A stretch of 64,000 bases of DNA from Turritopsis dohrnii (taxonomy: Eukaryota > Cnidaria > Hydrozoa > Anthoathecata > Oceaniidae): the NCBI GenBank assembly GCA_027922465.2, contig BQMF02000432.1:62001-126000 (forward strand), read 5' to 3'. Position numbers and translations under genes: made by a program. Below, in pieces: positions 23,876 through 34,787 of this stretch. How positions within the stretch are numbered: position 1 is the first letter of the stretch; each line of letters starts with the position of its first letter. The notes beneath the pieces were generated by a model, which was not told the DNA's origin, searched no databases, and saw only the letters and a program-made list of their open reading frames with translations.

Positions 23876-24682
23876 GGGGGGTTTTAGGGGTCTCCAATAC
23901 CGCCATACCGTCAAAGTTCTAAGTCAAATACCGTCATACCGTCAAAATTTTAAGTCAAATACCGTCATTGTCTAAAAGGGAAGCCTAATACTGGTACCGG
24001 CACTTTTATTGCAAAACCATTTAATATTCTAGTCAAAATATTAACAACAAAACCCTAAACGTAGTTTTTGTTACGATTTCTTCAAATAATTTTAAAAAAA
24101 ATGGCGTAATTTGCCTAACATGTCGCCCACTGGTTGGGCGATGAAGTCTCTAGAATGGCATCTAAATCCATTATTGGGAGTAATTCACACTAGAAATTTT
24201 CATTTTACTGAGTGTGAAACGTGAAAAACGCAATTTTTTAAGGAGAATCTTGCTTATTTCGCAAACGTCTTAGGTTCATTGAATGTAATAAAAAGAAATG
24301 TGACGAAATTTGGTCAAGTAGTAAAACTCAGTAGAGCTTAAAAGCAAGTATAATGTTAGCTTGAAATACAAAAAAATGTATGTCAAGTTTTCAAGTAAAA
24401 GCAACTTCGTTCAGAAGTGTTATAGTACAATGAAAAAATAGTTCTTTTTTAAAAGACAAGACAACAAAAAAAAGGAATAAAAACATTCGAAATATTGTGC
24501 CACGACAATATCATGATCACGTGTATGATAAACTACCCCATGCCGAAATACCGGCACAAAAACGGCCGATTCATCGTAGATGAAATACCGTAATCCCATC
24601 GTTTCATTCGCCAAATACCGTTATACCGGACAAAAAAAGGCCCAATACCATTATACCGTAAAAGTGAAATCCCCCGAATCGG
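23876..24682. mobile_element. Element with CGGGGG ends and AATACCGTTATACCG subterminal repeats
   Basis: Left end CGGGGGGTTTTAGGGG; right end, reversed, CGGGGGATTTCACTTTTACG. Near each end are repeated AATACCGTCATACCGTC / AATACCGTTATACCGGAC units, in direct orientation on the plus strand at both ends. No ORF fits a transposase. The target duplication is unclear, so the limits are approximate. Confidence 0.55.
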
Positions 24683-24780
24683 TAAATTTGATGATGAGTG
24701 CTGAAAAGACCATTGACACTAATAAGATACATGCGATAATTATCTGCGGCGCAAAGCAACAGCAGATATTGGTTTACCCG

Positions 24781-24782
<2 letters not shown>

Positions 24783-24811
<29 letters not shown>

Positions 24812-24819
24812 CGATGATG
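24783..24819. repeat. (GAT)n microsatellite
   Basis: About twelve GAT units with one variant (GAC). The open frame through it reads as a methionine run and is not a gene. Confidence 0.93.
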
Positions 24820-25770
24820 ATCCTGAAACTGCCTAAAATGACGTCACGTTGTGTACTGTTTACATGGCTCTTATGATCCCTGGTCACACGACATCAAATT
24901 TCAGTAGCGTGAATTCCGGTCAATAAAGCATTGATTTATTTTCGGCAGTGTGTTTTTCTACATCAATTGGTTTTTTGTGAAGAGGTACATCTCCCATCTC
25001 TTCTCAAGACAACCTGGCAATAAACTTTCAATTTTAGCGGCCACTAATTCGGTAGAGAAAGTCATCACTCAGCAAAACATACTAGGGACTATATTTCCTT
25101 TTAGCACTCTCAATTTTTTCACTAAAAATGTCCTTCTTGTCTGAATCAAATGTGTTTTCGTTGGCTGTGCCTCGAAGACTGTTTTTGCTTATAATTAAAA
25201 TTGGGGCTACACAAATGTGGAGGGCATCATATGGAGATAGCTATATTATAATTTCTAAACAAGTTATTAAAGAACCTGTTGTTTTTTATTGTTTTATCAG
25301 CTTTTAACCTTCTTGTATACATATATCTATGGGCATATTTCTATACGTTTAGTGTATATTATATTATATATATATATATATATATACTGTACTTGAAGTT
25401 TCTGGATAAAACTTTTTGCATTGAAATTAGGGATTGAAAATATTCAGGGTCATATCGAGCCGTTCATTGTGACAGTTGCGAATTCACAAGGGTAAATTTT
25501 CAAGTCAAAATTTTCGTCATTCTTTTCAAAAGCATTTGACTGTAGTCTTCAGAATTTTTAAATCATCGGTACACAACCATCTGTGTTGTTTATCAACAGC
25601 TCCTATTATACAAACTCTTAATCGCTTTCATTATGTTTTTGTAATCTTTGCTTTCGACAAGAAAAAATGAAGCTTTTATTTATGAATTTCAATGATTTTG
25701 TGCTCCTACATTGGTGTTTGTAAGAATAATATGGGATGGAGGTGCACTACGTTTTTATATTCATTCACAC
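24820..25770. other. Intergenic with a (TA)n tract
   Basis: No gene seen. A TATATA tract of about 24 bp lies at 25364-25387. Confidence 0.5.
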
Positions 25771-25773
25771 ATA

Positions 25774-26170
25774 TAGTCCAGTTAAATCGTGCAAAAAAAG
25801 GGGGTGATAGTGCATTTTTGAGTAGAAAGCATGAAATTTGGTACAAAGGTAGTTCAGGCAAATGGAAGCTTTTTTAGGCTCAGACCCAATTCGAAACCAC
25901 CTGTTGGTGTATTTTACAGACCAGAATGGCTCCTAGGAGAAAAAAAAATACAACATAGTGTATACCGTTGGAAAGCTTATTTGATGCTGATTAAAAATAA
26001 CATTACAACCTAATACTGAAAAAGTACTGGGAACAAGTTATATGTATTTGAATATTTTACAGACCAGCAGAACGGGTTCATTAGAAAAAATGTGTTTTTT
26101 CGAAAACTGCATCATGGTATACATCGTAAGAAAGCTTACTTTATGCTGATTACAAAATTTCTATTCATTT
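25774..26170 (+). repeat. Left terminal inverted repeat of the long-TIR element
   Basis: Pairs with 28680-29082. Compared with the right copy it has an 11-bp insertion near 25793-25803 (poly-A/G). Both copies contain the conserved block GTATACCGTTGGAAAGCTTA. The open frames at 25692-26013 are non-coding reads of the repeat. Confidence 0.85.
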
Positions 26171-26336
26171 TTCAAACAAAACAGGTTCCATGCTTGTTGC
26201 CTTATGTCATAAACATCACAACTTACAGAGGACAATAAAGCGCGAAAAATTTTGAACTTCAAATTTGTATACGGCCACCAGAAATTGCAACATGGATGGA
26301 ATTAAGTGTTATTCTATTTGTTCATATTTCTATGTA

Positions 26337-26493
26337 TAGTAAACTTTCGTTATTTTGAACACGCAAAGGTCTGGAGAGTTTGTTCAAAATAGCAAATATT
26401 CGAAATAAACCGAAGGTGAACTAACTCTGGGGAATTTGTTCGAAAAGGCGAATGTTCGAAATAAGAAGCATTCGAAATAGCGGACGTCTACTG
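26337..26493. mobile_element. Nested pogo-like MITE
   Basis: Left end TAGTAAACTTTCGTTATTTT; right end, reversed, CAGTAGACGTCCGCTATTTC. TA lies at 26335-26336 and 26494-26495. The interior repeats GAATGTTCGAAATA-type units. It lies just outside the left inverted repeat of the host element. Confidence 0.75.
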
Positions 26494-26573
26494 TATTTCT
26501 GTTGAAAACTTAATGAAGTCTTTTTTCTGGAAGCATTTTAATCTTTGATTTAAATTAATTAATAAAGAATAAA

Positions 26574-28550
26574 ATGACGAAAAGACGCAATTCTGCTGAA
26601 GAGTGCTTTGATTTGGACTTGTGCATCTTGTGTCAAGATAAAACACATGAAAACCTTTTGTGTCCAGCAGCCATCACTCGGAAAAACCATGACCCTCAAA
26701 AGACTTACATTGACATTTTGAAAAATGTGAACCGCTTTACAGAGATTGGAAAACTTCCACTTGAGAAAGTCTACATACCACATGATTACTTCAACTCACC
26801 CAACATACTTGTTGAGAAAATGGCAAAATTTCATAAATCATGTAGAAACAAAATCAGCAACATGAAGTTAGAAAGAGAAGAAAAAAGAATGAAGACAGAA
26901 CAGCTTGAAACAGACACCTATGTTACAGAACCAGTCGTTAATGTTGCCGATCTTGATCAAAGAAGGCGCAGTGAAAGGACAAGTCAAACACGTGATAAGA
27001 ACATTAAATTAGTATGTTTCTTTTGTGACCTTGGAAGTGGCAATCTTCATAAAGCATCAACTTTTAAGTTGCATAGCAGAGTTCTTCACTATGCTAAGTT
27101 ATTAGAAGATATCGAACTTCTAAGTAAATTAAGTAAAGGAGATATGATAGCACAGGATGCCCTATACCATTCTGACTGCCTTATTTGAGATCAGGAAATA
27201 AATCAGATCTAATTTGTTGTTTGAGCGAATTGGTTGCTTCACCAAACAACAATGATGTCCATGTTGATTGCATAATTTTGGATGGTGCAGCTATCGTCAA
27301 TATGCTGAAGCCAAACGGGTCAATGACGTTTGACGATTACGCCAAGAAGCAGTTCTGCAAGTTTATTGAATAGCAACTTTCGCGTACATCACGTGTTGAT
27401 ATTGTTTGGGACGTCTACATCAACAATTCTCTAAAATTGTCTGCTCGATCAAAAAGAGGTAACATATACCCTTAGTTTATAATATAAAAGTCTCTTTTTT
27501 AAACACTCAACTTTTCAACAACTTGATTTAAAACATATTTTAGGAAAAGGAATCCGGAAAAAAGTTTCACCTGACACAAAGATCCCTGGAAATTGGCAAT
27601 CATTTCTGCGCATTGACCAAAATAAGGAGGAACTATTTAGCCTTTTGGCCGCAGAATGTGTAAATATATCAACAGAGAAGATTATTGTCAGTACATCAAA
27701 GTCTTCTGCTTTTTCCAATCGGCATGACTGCTCATTTTTGTCACCGTCAAACCAAAAAGAGGCTGATACCCGAATGCTACTTCACGCAAAGGATGCCAGT
27801 AGCTTTGGAATGCGGAAAGTTTGTATTCGGACAGTTGATACCGATGTACTTGTTATTGCGATTGGAATGTTTTTCAAATTACATGTGGATGAACTTTGGT
27901 TGTCATTTGGAGTAGGAAAAAATCATCGATACATTCCTGTTCATTCCATTTGTGCAAGCCTTGGAAAAGTAAAAAGTTTTTGCCTTCCACTTTTCCATGC
28001 TTTTACTGGTTGCGATCAGGTATCTTTTTTTAGCGGGAGAGGGAAGAAGAACGCTTGGAATACCTGGAGTAAATTTGAAGAGTTAACATCATGTTTAGAA
28101 TCACTTTCAAGCAGCCCTTCAATTGAAATGGTGGAAGCTTCTTTCTCAGTCATCGAAAGATTTGTTGTTTTGCTATACGATCGCACCAGTACGGATCAAG
28201 AAATCAATCTCTCCAGAAAACATCTATTTGCTGGGAAGGGACGATCGTTAGATGGTATTCCCCCGTCAAAAGACGCGTTATTTCAACACACTAAACGCGC
28301 TAGCTATTGCTGGAATCAATCTCTCGTTGCAAACCAGACACTCCCTCCACCTGAAAATTGGGGTTGGAAGATTCAATCTGGAAAATACAGTGTTGTTTGG
28401 ACAACATTGCCTGAGGCATCACAAATTTGTAAAGAGCTTATACGATGTAATTGTAAACAAGAAAAGGGGTGCACGGGACGATGTAAATGTGCAAAGGCCT
28501 CTCTAAGATGTACAGAACTGTGCAAATGTGGTGGAGATTGTAATTTTTAA
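26574..28550 (+). pseudogene. Broken gene of the long-TIR element: Cys-rich N-terminus, conserved core, CXC-like C-terminus
   Basis: Three blocks. Block 1 (26574-27188, 204 aa): an N-terminal C-x2-C pair (CILCQ) and a second C-x2-C...H-x3-C site (VCFFCD ... YHSDC). Block 2 (27185-27458) carries CIILDGAAIVNMLKPNGS and continues after an in-frame TAG (27371-27373) with RVDIVWDVYINNSLKLS. An 85-bp GT-AG intron (27459-27543) joins it to block 3 (27544-28550): GKGIRKKVSPDTKIPGNWQS, then ADTRMLLHAKDA, VDTDVLVIAIG, FHAFTGCDQ, and a final CNCKQEKGC...CKCAKASLRC tail resembling tesmin/TSO1 CXC zinc domains. At 54099 the relative has no stop at the matching place. Block 1 to 2 also shows a frame change and probably a deletion, so this copy is dead. 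Similar proteins are, from memory, very repetitive in cnidarians; function and catalytic residues are not established. Confidence 0.75.
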
Positions 28551-28679
28551 ACATTTATAGTCAGCCATTCAAAAATTTACTATATGATAGATTTCCTTTA
28601 AAAAGTTTTTCTTAAGGAGACATCGTGGTCTGCAAATTATTCAAATATATATAACTTGTTTTCAGTGTCTTTTCAGACA

Positions 28680-29082
28680 CAGGCACTAAAGTCATATTTG
28701 ATCACCATAAAATAAACTTCTCAAAGGTTTAATACATAACGCATTTATGCGGAAAAAAACCATTTATTCTCAAGAAAGCACCCTGGTCTGTAAATTATTC
28801 AAATGTATATTACTCGCTCCCAATACTTTTTCAGTAATAGGTTGTAATGTTATTTTTAATCAGCATCAAATAAGCTTTCCAACGGTATACAGTATGTTGT
28901 ATTTATTCAAAAAAAAAAAATTTTTTTCCCTAGGAGTCATTCTGGTCTGTAAAATACACCAACAGGTGGTTTCGAATTGGGTCTGAGCCTAAAAAAGCTT
29001 CCATTTGTCTATACTACCTTTGTACCAAGTTTCATGCTTTCTACTCAAAAATGCACTATCATTGCACGATTTGACTGGACTA
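28680..29082 (-). repeat. Right terminal inverted repeat of the long-TIR element
   Basis: Reverse complement of 25774-26170. Conserved across the outer 160 bp (ATTCTGGTCTGTAAAATACA near 28938 and CATGCTTTCTACTCAAAAAT near 29033), then weaker inwards. A further unit with TGGTCTGCAAATTATTCAAA lies just inside at 28627, so the repeat contains tandem subunits. Confidence 0.85.
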
Positions 29083-29085
29083 ATA

Positions 29086-30439
29086 GTGTTTTAGTCTGTT
29101 ATTCATATTATAGGTATAATCATTATGGTTTGTATTGAAAAACAAATCACTTTTATCGAGGCACAAGTAAATATTCTTAAAAACACACATCTTGCTCTGT
29201 CTGGCTTATTGAAAATCTTTACGTAAATTCTGTGATTTTGATTAGAAAGATACGATGGCTAATCGAGCAGAATGTGTGCAAAGTAGTGCAATTTGACCTT
29301 GCATAGGCATATATCAAAACGTTTTAGAGATCAGAAATCATGTTATATTTTTCTGTTTTTGATTGTCGAAGGTGAAAGTTGTTTTTCTCTCTTTTTTTTC
29401 TCTATAATCTGGAAGGGTCAAATTTCAAAGTTTTCTCTGACGCCTCGGTTCTAACATTGGTGGAGCCTCCTACTTCACAATATTTACCTGTTTCAAAACG
29501 TTAACAATGGTATTCGAATCCGTCAATACGCCCCTGATATTCTTAATAAAAAGATTGTTTTTCTCCTATGAGAGTCCAAAAAGGTATTTAAAAGAACAAC
29601 AATGGAGACATAGATGTATCATATGGTTCGCGTGTCAAATTGCAACCATTACACTTTACAGTGTTAGCCTCATTTGTTCAAACATATTTGTAAGTGTTTT
29701 TCACCGTTTAAATGTAATGGTTGCAATTTGACACATGAACATACTCTATTCAAGGTCAGTCGGAAAAAGTGGAGGAGTCCAACATTACAATATTTCTTTT
29801 CAGTTTTAAGTATCGATTAAGTTTTTTTCACGCTTTCCTTTTCTACATAAATGACTAAATTCTCCTCCACAAATTTTGGCTGAGCTCTAGCTACGCCCCT
29901 GAAATTCTGGCTGAGCTCTAGCTACGCCTCTGAAAAGGTGGAAGTTATCAATATAAATTTATTATTTTGCTATAATGTTGTTTGGGAATGTCACAATAAT
30001 CTTATCAATTATTTTGAATATTTGTTTGGTTTTACTATTTCAGGCATATATAAAGCACTAATCAAGGGTTATCAACATCAAGGTATGATTTAGGAAGAAC
30101 AATATCAATGGCTATAATAAAATAATTGAACTTTTGAGTCAGAGACAGAAGAAGTATACAATATCAACTATTTGAAGGAACTAAAGGAACTACTTTCTTT
30201 CATTGAGTTGACTTTTTTGCCGCAGATTTAGCGACTGTGGTCGTTCTTGTTATGTGTTAATAAAGAATGGGATTCTTACAAGGCTTGTTACCCTTCACCG
30301 GAATCCCGCTTTCACATTATGTTTTGACCTTAGGACATCCAACCTTGTATTCATGATTTTATTTTACACATATACTTTTTTGATTTTTCACAGTTGCAAC
30401 GCAAGTTGTAGTGAATCGTATAATACTGTATTCCTCCGC
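29086..30439. other. Intergenic with a hairpin and a short tandem repeat
   Basis: A perfect-looking inverted pair, GTCAAATTGCAACCATTACA at 29634 and its complement ending 29733, forms a stem-loop of about 120 bp (29621-29743). At 29887-29937 the unit GGCTGAGCTCTAGCTACGCC occurs twice. The frame at 29507-29731 runs through the hairpin and is not a gene. Confidence 0.5.
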
Positions 30440-30441
30440 TA

Positions 30442-31193
30442 CCCAGCGGGCACAAAGACGTCGTAAAGACGTCGTAAAGACGTCCCTAAGACGTCGCATA
30501 ATGGTCGCGAAGTGGGAATCTCAAAAGACGTCCCAATTACATCTTCATTGAGACGTCTCGATGACATCCCAACGACATCGTAACGACGTCGCAGGATTAT
30601 GAAATTTACTCTTTCAAAAACTGCAATAGGCCACAGGCGAACCCGAACCTGGAACCTCTGGTGTGCCAGCCGAACTCGTAACCGTTATGCCACCGCTGCT
30701 GGTTGTCAAGACGTTTAAAAACATTTACAATAAATCATTCTATACAGACTGATTGCTTTTGAAAGTTTATAATTGTTTCAAAGATCGTTATTGAATCTGC
30801 ACAGAGACGTCCCAAAAACGTCGTAAAAGGATCCCAATTGCGACGTCCCGTTTCAGACGTCCCTACGACGTCCCAAAGTGATCTTAAGTTTATAATTGTT
30901 TCGAAGGTCGTTATTCAATCCGTATAAAGACGTCCCAAAAACGTCGTGAAAGGATCCAATTGCGACGTCCCGTTTCAGACGTTCCTACGACGTCCCAAAA
31001 TGATCTTAAGTTTATAATTGTTTTGAAGGTCGTTATGCAATCCGTATAAGGACGTCCTAAAAACGTCGTAAAAGGATCCCAATTGCGACGTCCCGTTTCA
31101 GACGTCCCAACGACGTCCCAAAATGATCTGGAAAGCAAACGACCATTTTACGATTAAAATAAGACGTCTCAAAGACGTCTTGTGCCCGCTGGG
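30442..31193. mobile_element. CCCAGCGGGCAC element with GACGTC arrays
   Basis: Inverted ends CCCAGCGGGCACAAAGACGT / ACGTCTTTGAGACGTC...GTGCCCGCTGGG, flanked by TA (30440-30441, 31194-31195). The body is packed with the palindrome GACGTC and variants. It includes three tandem units of about 122 bp (starting 30763, 30886, 31008), each with CAATTGCGACGTCCCGTTTC. A tRNA-like segment lies inside at 30634-30702. The minus open frame at 30911-31138 is a read of the tandem units. No transposase. Confidence 0.82.
30634..30702 (-). repeat. tRNA-like SINE head
   Basis: Read on the minus strand: GCGGTGGCATAACGGTTACG (box A type), then CGGCTGGCACACCAGAGGTT (anticodon-arm-like hairpin CTGG/CCAG) and CCAGGTTCGGGTTCG (box B type). 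A close relative lies at 62028-62100, also on the minus strand, so it is a repeat family and not a functional tRNA; the acceptor stem does not close. Confidence 0.6.
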
Positions 31194-31197
31194 TAGT

Positions 31198-31731
31198 CAC
31201 TTAGCCTTTCGATCCACCTTTGACCCCCAAAGGAGGCTGAGTTGTTAAATGAAAATGACAAATATACTTAGTCGACAAAAGTGTATTAAACAATATAGAT
31301 TTCATAAATGACTCCTTAATAATTGACAGAAGCAATATATAGGCAAGACATGAGGAGAACGTATGCTTTACAAAATTAGTTTGATCTTCAGTTCAAAAGC
31401 TAAGATAAAACACTTTCATCAGTATCGTGAGATGATTACAACAGTCTAAAAACATACCCAAACATACCTAAGCATGCATGTGACAATTGGTTCCAATTGA
31501 TAGTGATTCCTGATCTGTATCACATTAGTTTTTCATTTTTGATATTTTATTCAATAGCAACCTATTTAATGATTTATGTTTCGCAAATGTTTGACTTTAT
31601 TTAAATTGTGGTGGCGGTGGTTTTATTTACCTCACAAATAAATGCTGTATCATATCATGGATAAAAAAGAAGGACTCACAACTATACTAAAACCTTTCAT
31701 TTCTATTATTAAAATCTATTGTGTCGGCATT
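31198..31731. other. Intergenic, no gene seen
   Basis: AT-rich; nothing supported. Confidence 0.5.
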
Positions 31732-32165
31732 TTTTGATGTAATCCTCGCCTAGCATTTCACTGGATTTTGGTTTAGATGGGCGGGTTTAAACGACGCTTT
31801 AGGTTTAATATGATGTAGAAAATCAAAGAATTGAGAGAAAATACGATTTGCCGATACATCTGCAATATTCTTAAGTATCACAAAACTTTTACTCAACCTT
31901 TTTTAAAAATGTTGGATTGGAATTAAGATAAATTTCTCGGAGTTAGGAAGTATTTTGTGTATATACTTATCCAAAGGTTCGGTAATTTGCCTAAGAATAT
32001 ACAGAAGGAAGAGTGCCTTTTCATTTATTATGAAAATTTCACGTTGGAAACTGTCAGCAGTCATGAGGAATCAAAGTTTAAAACCTGGCTTCAAAATAAT
32101 CTTAAAATCTTTAAATTCATTTCTGGTTGGTTGTTACGATCATGGAAGCCAATGGAAACATGTAT
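31732..32165. repeat. Dispersed repeat, inverted copy of 23400-23855
   Basis: Pairs in reverse complement with 23400-23855 (see there). The plus open frame from 31957 covers its right half (KTWLQNNLKIFKFISGWLLR); copy 1 keeps part of this reading, which hints at coding ancestry. Beyond 32165 the similarity stops. Confidence 0.75.
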
Positions 32166-32762
32166 TTTAACAGCACTGGAGGGAGTTTCAAAACTGCTTT
32201 TGTGAAAATTTCAATAAACCGAGGCGAGGTTTGTTTGAATTTTTTAATTTTATAAATAAACATCTGGTTGAAACTTTTGGGTGATATCCAGTAATCAATA
32301 TTGATTTCTTTAAGCGTTTAACTTAAGTTCCTTGAATCCAAAAAGTGTGATTTAAATAAAGCAGGTGTCGAGATTTCTTTTGACTGCATTTCATTCACTC
32401 TGAAATATACTTTGAAACAATGCGGAATGAGATTTAGGAAGTGTGAAAGCCACGCGGCTTCTTCTAATATTTTAGAATACCTTTTCAGTTGCTTTAGAAA
32501 CTTTTCATTACAGAAAACGTTTTTTATTTATTTCCTTATTTTTAATTGAATTTCTAGACATTTATGATTCTAAAGATTGCAGGTCAAAAATAATCGCAGC
32601 TACAGGGATGGAAGTAAAGTAATTCTGAGCTGTCGGACATTTTTAATGAAATAAATACCCTGTCGCCCACCAAAAATGAAGCATATAAGCATATAAGAAG
32701 ATTATCTTTCTGTCGGATTTTTTGAGGATTTTATGCAAGCAGTTTCTGTAAAGCTCTCGGAT
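32166..32762. other. Intergenic, no gene seen
   Basis: AT-rich; nothing supported. Confidence 0.5.
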
Positions 32763-32932
32763 CTTGGTATCTGATGTCTTGAACATATTTTCTTTTGTAT
32801 ATATATAGAAAATTCCTTATACAACTTTTCTTTTTATGTTATATTCCACATTTGAAGACCTTTTAATTTTAACAATTCTTCATCAAGTAGTTTTGCTTTT
32901 CTACTATATTTTGTGTGGAAAGAGAATTTTAC
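32763..32932 (+). repeat. Dispersed repeat, direct copy of 21297-21472
   Basis: Same limits (GTATCTGATGTCTTGAACAT to GAGAATTTTACT) and same orientation as the copy 11.5 kb upstream. Confidence 0.8.
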
Positions 32933-33245
32933 TCCTCCATTTTACTTGACTAACCCTAATGCAGGCAACTCTTATAAGATTCAAAAAAAATTATTCTTAT
33001 TATTCTTATGAGAAAATGTACACCCTTATGTTTTTCAATAACTGAAGTACCCCATTTGAGGAAATAACAATCCCTCTCCACGAACAATTCTTCACCAGAG
33101 GGTAAATGATAATCACTGATGCTGCAAGTTTTAAATAAATATTGTGCAAATCTGGCTGATAATACAATTACAGAATAGTTAAAAAGATCAAAAATATGAA
33201 CTTCACTTTTAAGACAGTTACATACAGTGGGAAATTGTTCTTTAT

Positions 33246-33677
33246 TTAATGACATTCGCACACAATTACCTTACCAATTGCAGTGCAAAGTTATCGGATC
33301 GAGTGGGACTCGAACCCACGACCTCTCGCTTGCCGGGCAATTGCTCCAATTACTAAGTCACCGACCTTGTGATCACACTAGTTCGTAGCAGGTGAGGGGA
33401 GCATACACGCTCAATTGGACCTGAATGCCTACGAATCAGTAGAATGCCATTGGGTAGATGCTCAGAGGTGATTCGAGTTCCAACCAAATCGTTAACTTTG
33501 ATGTAACTAGGAAGGTGTAGTACATTGGGGAGAAGCATTTTGCCCAACAGAGCCCCGGTTTCGGACGACAAGCGTCAATCTTCAGTCAGCTAACTGAAAC
33601 CAATGTGCTGTGTTTTTTATATATTGCATATACTGCGCTGCAATTTGAAAGGTGCATTGTGTGCGAATGTCATTAAT
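33246..33677. mobile_element. Inverted-repeat element of about 430 bp carrying a tRNA-like sequence
   Basis: Left end TTAATGACATTCGCACACAA; right end, reversed, has the same bases. Similarity continues for about 45 bp (AATTGCAGTGCAAAG against AATTGCAGCGCAGTA). Inside are a tRNA-like segment (33296-33366) and a GC-richer part with a short minus-strand frame (33353-33571). A mobile element with captured or SINE-derived sequence is the simplest reading. Confidence 0.65.
33296..33366 (-). repeat. tRNA-like sequence (SINE head or tRNA pseudogene)
   Basis: Read on the minus strand it has box A-like TGACTTAGTAATTGG and a perfect T-arm GTGGGTTCGAGTCCCAC, 71 nt in all. The acceptor strands GGTCGGT and TCGATCC do not pair well and position 33 is not T, so a working tRNA is unlikely. 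The anticodon would be GGC if the loop is set conventionally. Confidence 0.6.
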
Positions 33678-33994
33678 CAATATATAAAAAACTCAGCAAA
33701 TTGTTCTTCCTTTTTAAAAGTTTTTCAGCAGTCAGTCGTTTATATTGTTCTTCAAAGATAATGCTCTGCTATAAATAAAACTAAAGGTCGCAGTGTACTG
33801 ATGCCAACAACGAAAATTTCTCATTAGAACAAAATGAAATAACAAACAAACGAGATAAAAACAAACGATTGGCTTTTGTGTGGAGATTCCCCAGTAGAAA
33901 ACTGCTGACTTTGGTTATCTCGTGACCTTTATGACAGTTCATTATCTTTATATTATCTAGGTTTACATAAGTAAAAAAGAGTATTTATATATTG

Positions 33995-34304
33995 TGGCGC
34001 CGTAGTATAGTGGTTATCAATCTCGTATTTCATGCGGGAGATCGATTCACCATGCGCGAGCGAATGTACTATCGCGCCGGGTCGACCCATGGCATGTGAG
34101 GGACATTGGGTGGATGCTACATCAGGTGTTGCAGGAGGTCATCCAGAAGAGCACAGGCCCTTGATTGGGTTTGTGTCACTCACAAGAGTGTCAAATACTT
34201 CGGAGCCTCCAACCTAAGCCGTGGCCCCTCCTGGAAAGCAGATGCAATAGCAACTGAGTGAGGCTAGTCACATAAAACAATATCAAATAAATAATAAATA
34301 AATA
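33995..34304 (+). mobile_element. tRNA-derived SINE
   Basis: The head GGCGCCGTAGTATAGTGGTT is a strong box A of the tRNA-Asp/Glu style, followed by CATGCGGGAGATCGATTCACC (anticodon/T-arm region with box B-like GATCGATTC). A tRNA-unrelated body of about 190 bp, much richer in GC than its surroundings, then ends in an (AAATA)n-like tail at 34284-34304. The layout head-body-A/T tail on the plus strand is that of a SINE. The frame at 34032-34217 is an accident of the GC-rich body. Confidence 0.82.
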
Positions 34305-34787
34305 CTTCCTCAATTTTCATAAGGAGCCATTTTTGGAATTCAAGGAAGTCTAAACAAGTCAATTATTCAGACTGGCCAGTAGAACCCGAATCATTTGAAC
34401 TATGTTGACGACTTGCAACAATAAAGATTTAGAAAAATGATTTTTATACATTAATAAGTTGATGCGATGAAATATCCTCTGTTAAAATAATTACAGTATT
34501 TATAATTACGATATACATAAATAGTCAAAGTTTTGCAACAGGATTACTTACTCCATATTATTTGCATAATAAAAATTATGTTACAAATGACTTGGTAAAT
34601 GGTCAAAGAGCATTGTACATTTATTTATGACGAATTTCTAAAAACAACGTCCTATGGTGTCTTATACTTGATGGAACTGCCATCTTTCATCTTCAATAGT
34701 ATCCCTCAAATTCTCTGATATCTTAGGCATATCTGTTATTACTCTACCAATTTTGTTTTTCTATTATGGGCAAGTAATTTGGTTTCT
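34305..34787. other. 3' flank of GPCR 2, no other feature seen
   Basis: Likely 3' UTR and flank of the receptor on the minus strand; AT-rich with several TTTATT-type hexamers, none decisive. Confidence 0.4.

Larger units (their letters stand above)
25774..29082 (+). mobile_element. Complete 3.3-kb DNA-transposon-like element with about 400-bp inverted repeats
   Basis: The termini are inverted repeats: left 25774-26170, right about 28680-29082 (reversed), both starting TAGTCCAGT(T/C)AAATCGTGCA. They match for about 400 bp with substitutions and a few indels. ATA flanks each side (25771-25773 and 29083-29085), a possible 3-bp target duplication. Between them lies one broken spliced gene (26574-28550). 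Each inverted repeat carries spaced copies of TTTACAGACCAG (near 25915 and 26057; reversed near 28940, 28790 and 28627), candidates for transposase binding sites. A pogo-like MITE (26337-26493) is nested between the left repeat and the gene. A decayed relative lies at 53070-55265. The superfamily is unknown to me. Confidence 0.82.

Noticed and set aside
24580..24876. 98-aa frame with a methionine run
   Set aside because: The run is the GAT microsatellite and the start lies in a repeat element.
30911..31138. 75-aa frame with repeated SFWDVVGTSETGRRNW
   Set aside because: It is a read through the 122-bp GACGTC tandem units of a non-coding element.
33296..33366. Functional tRNA-Ala gene
   Set aside because: The acceptor stem does not pair and base 33 is not T; it lies in an inverted-repeat element.
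34032..34217. 61-aa frame in GC-richer DNA
   Set aside because: Lies entirely in the SINE body; not conserved coding sequence as far as I can see.
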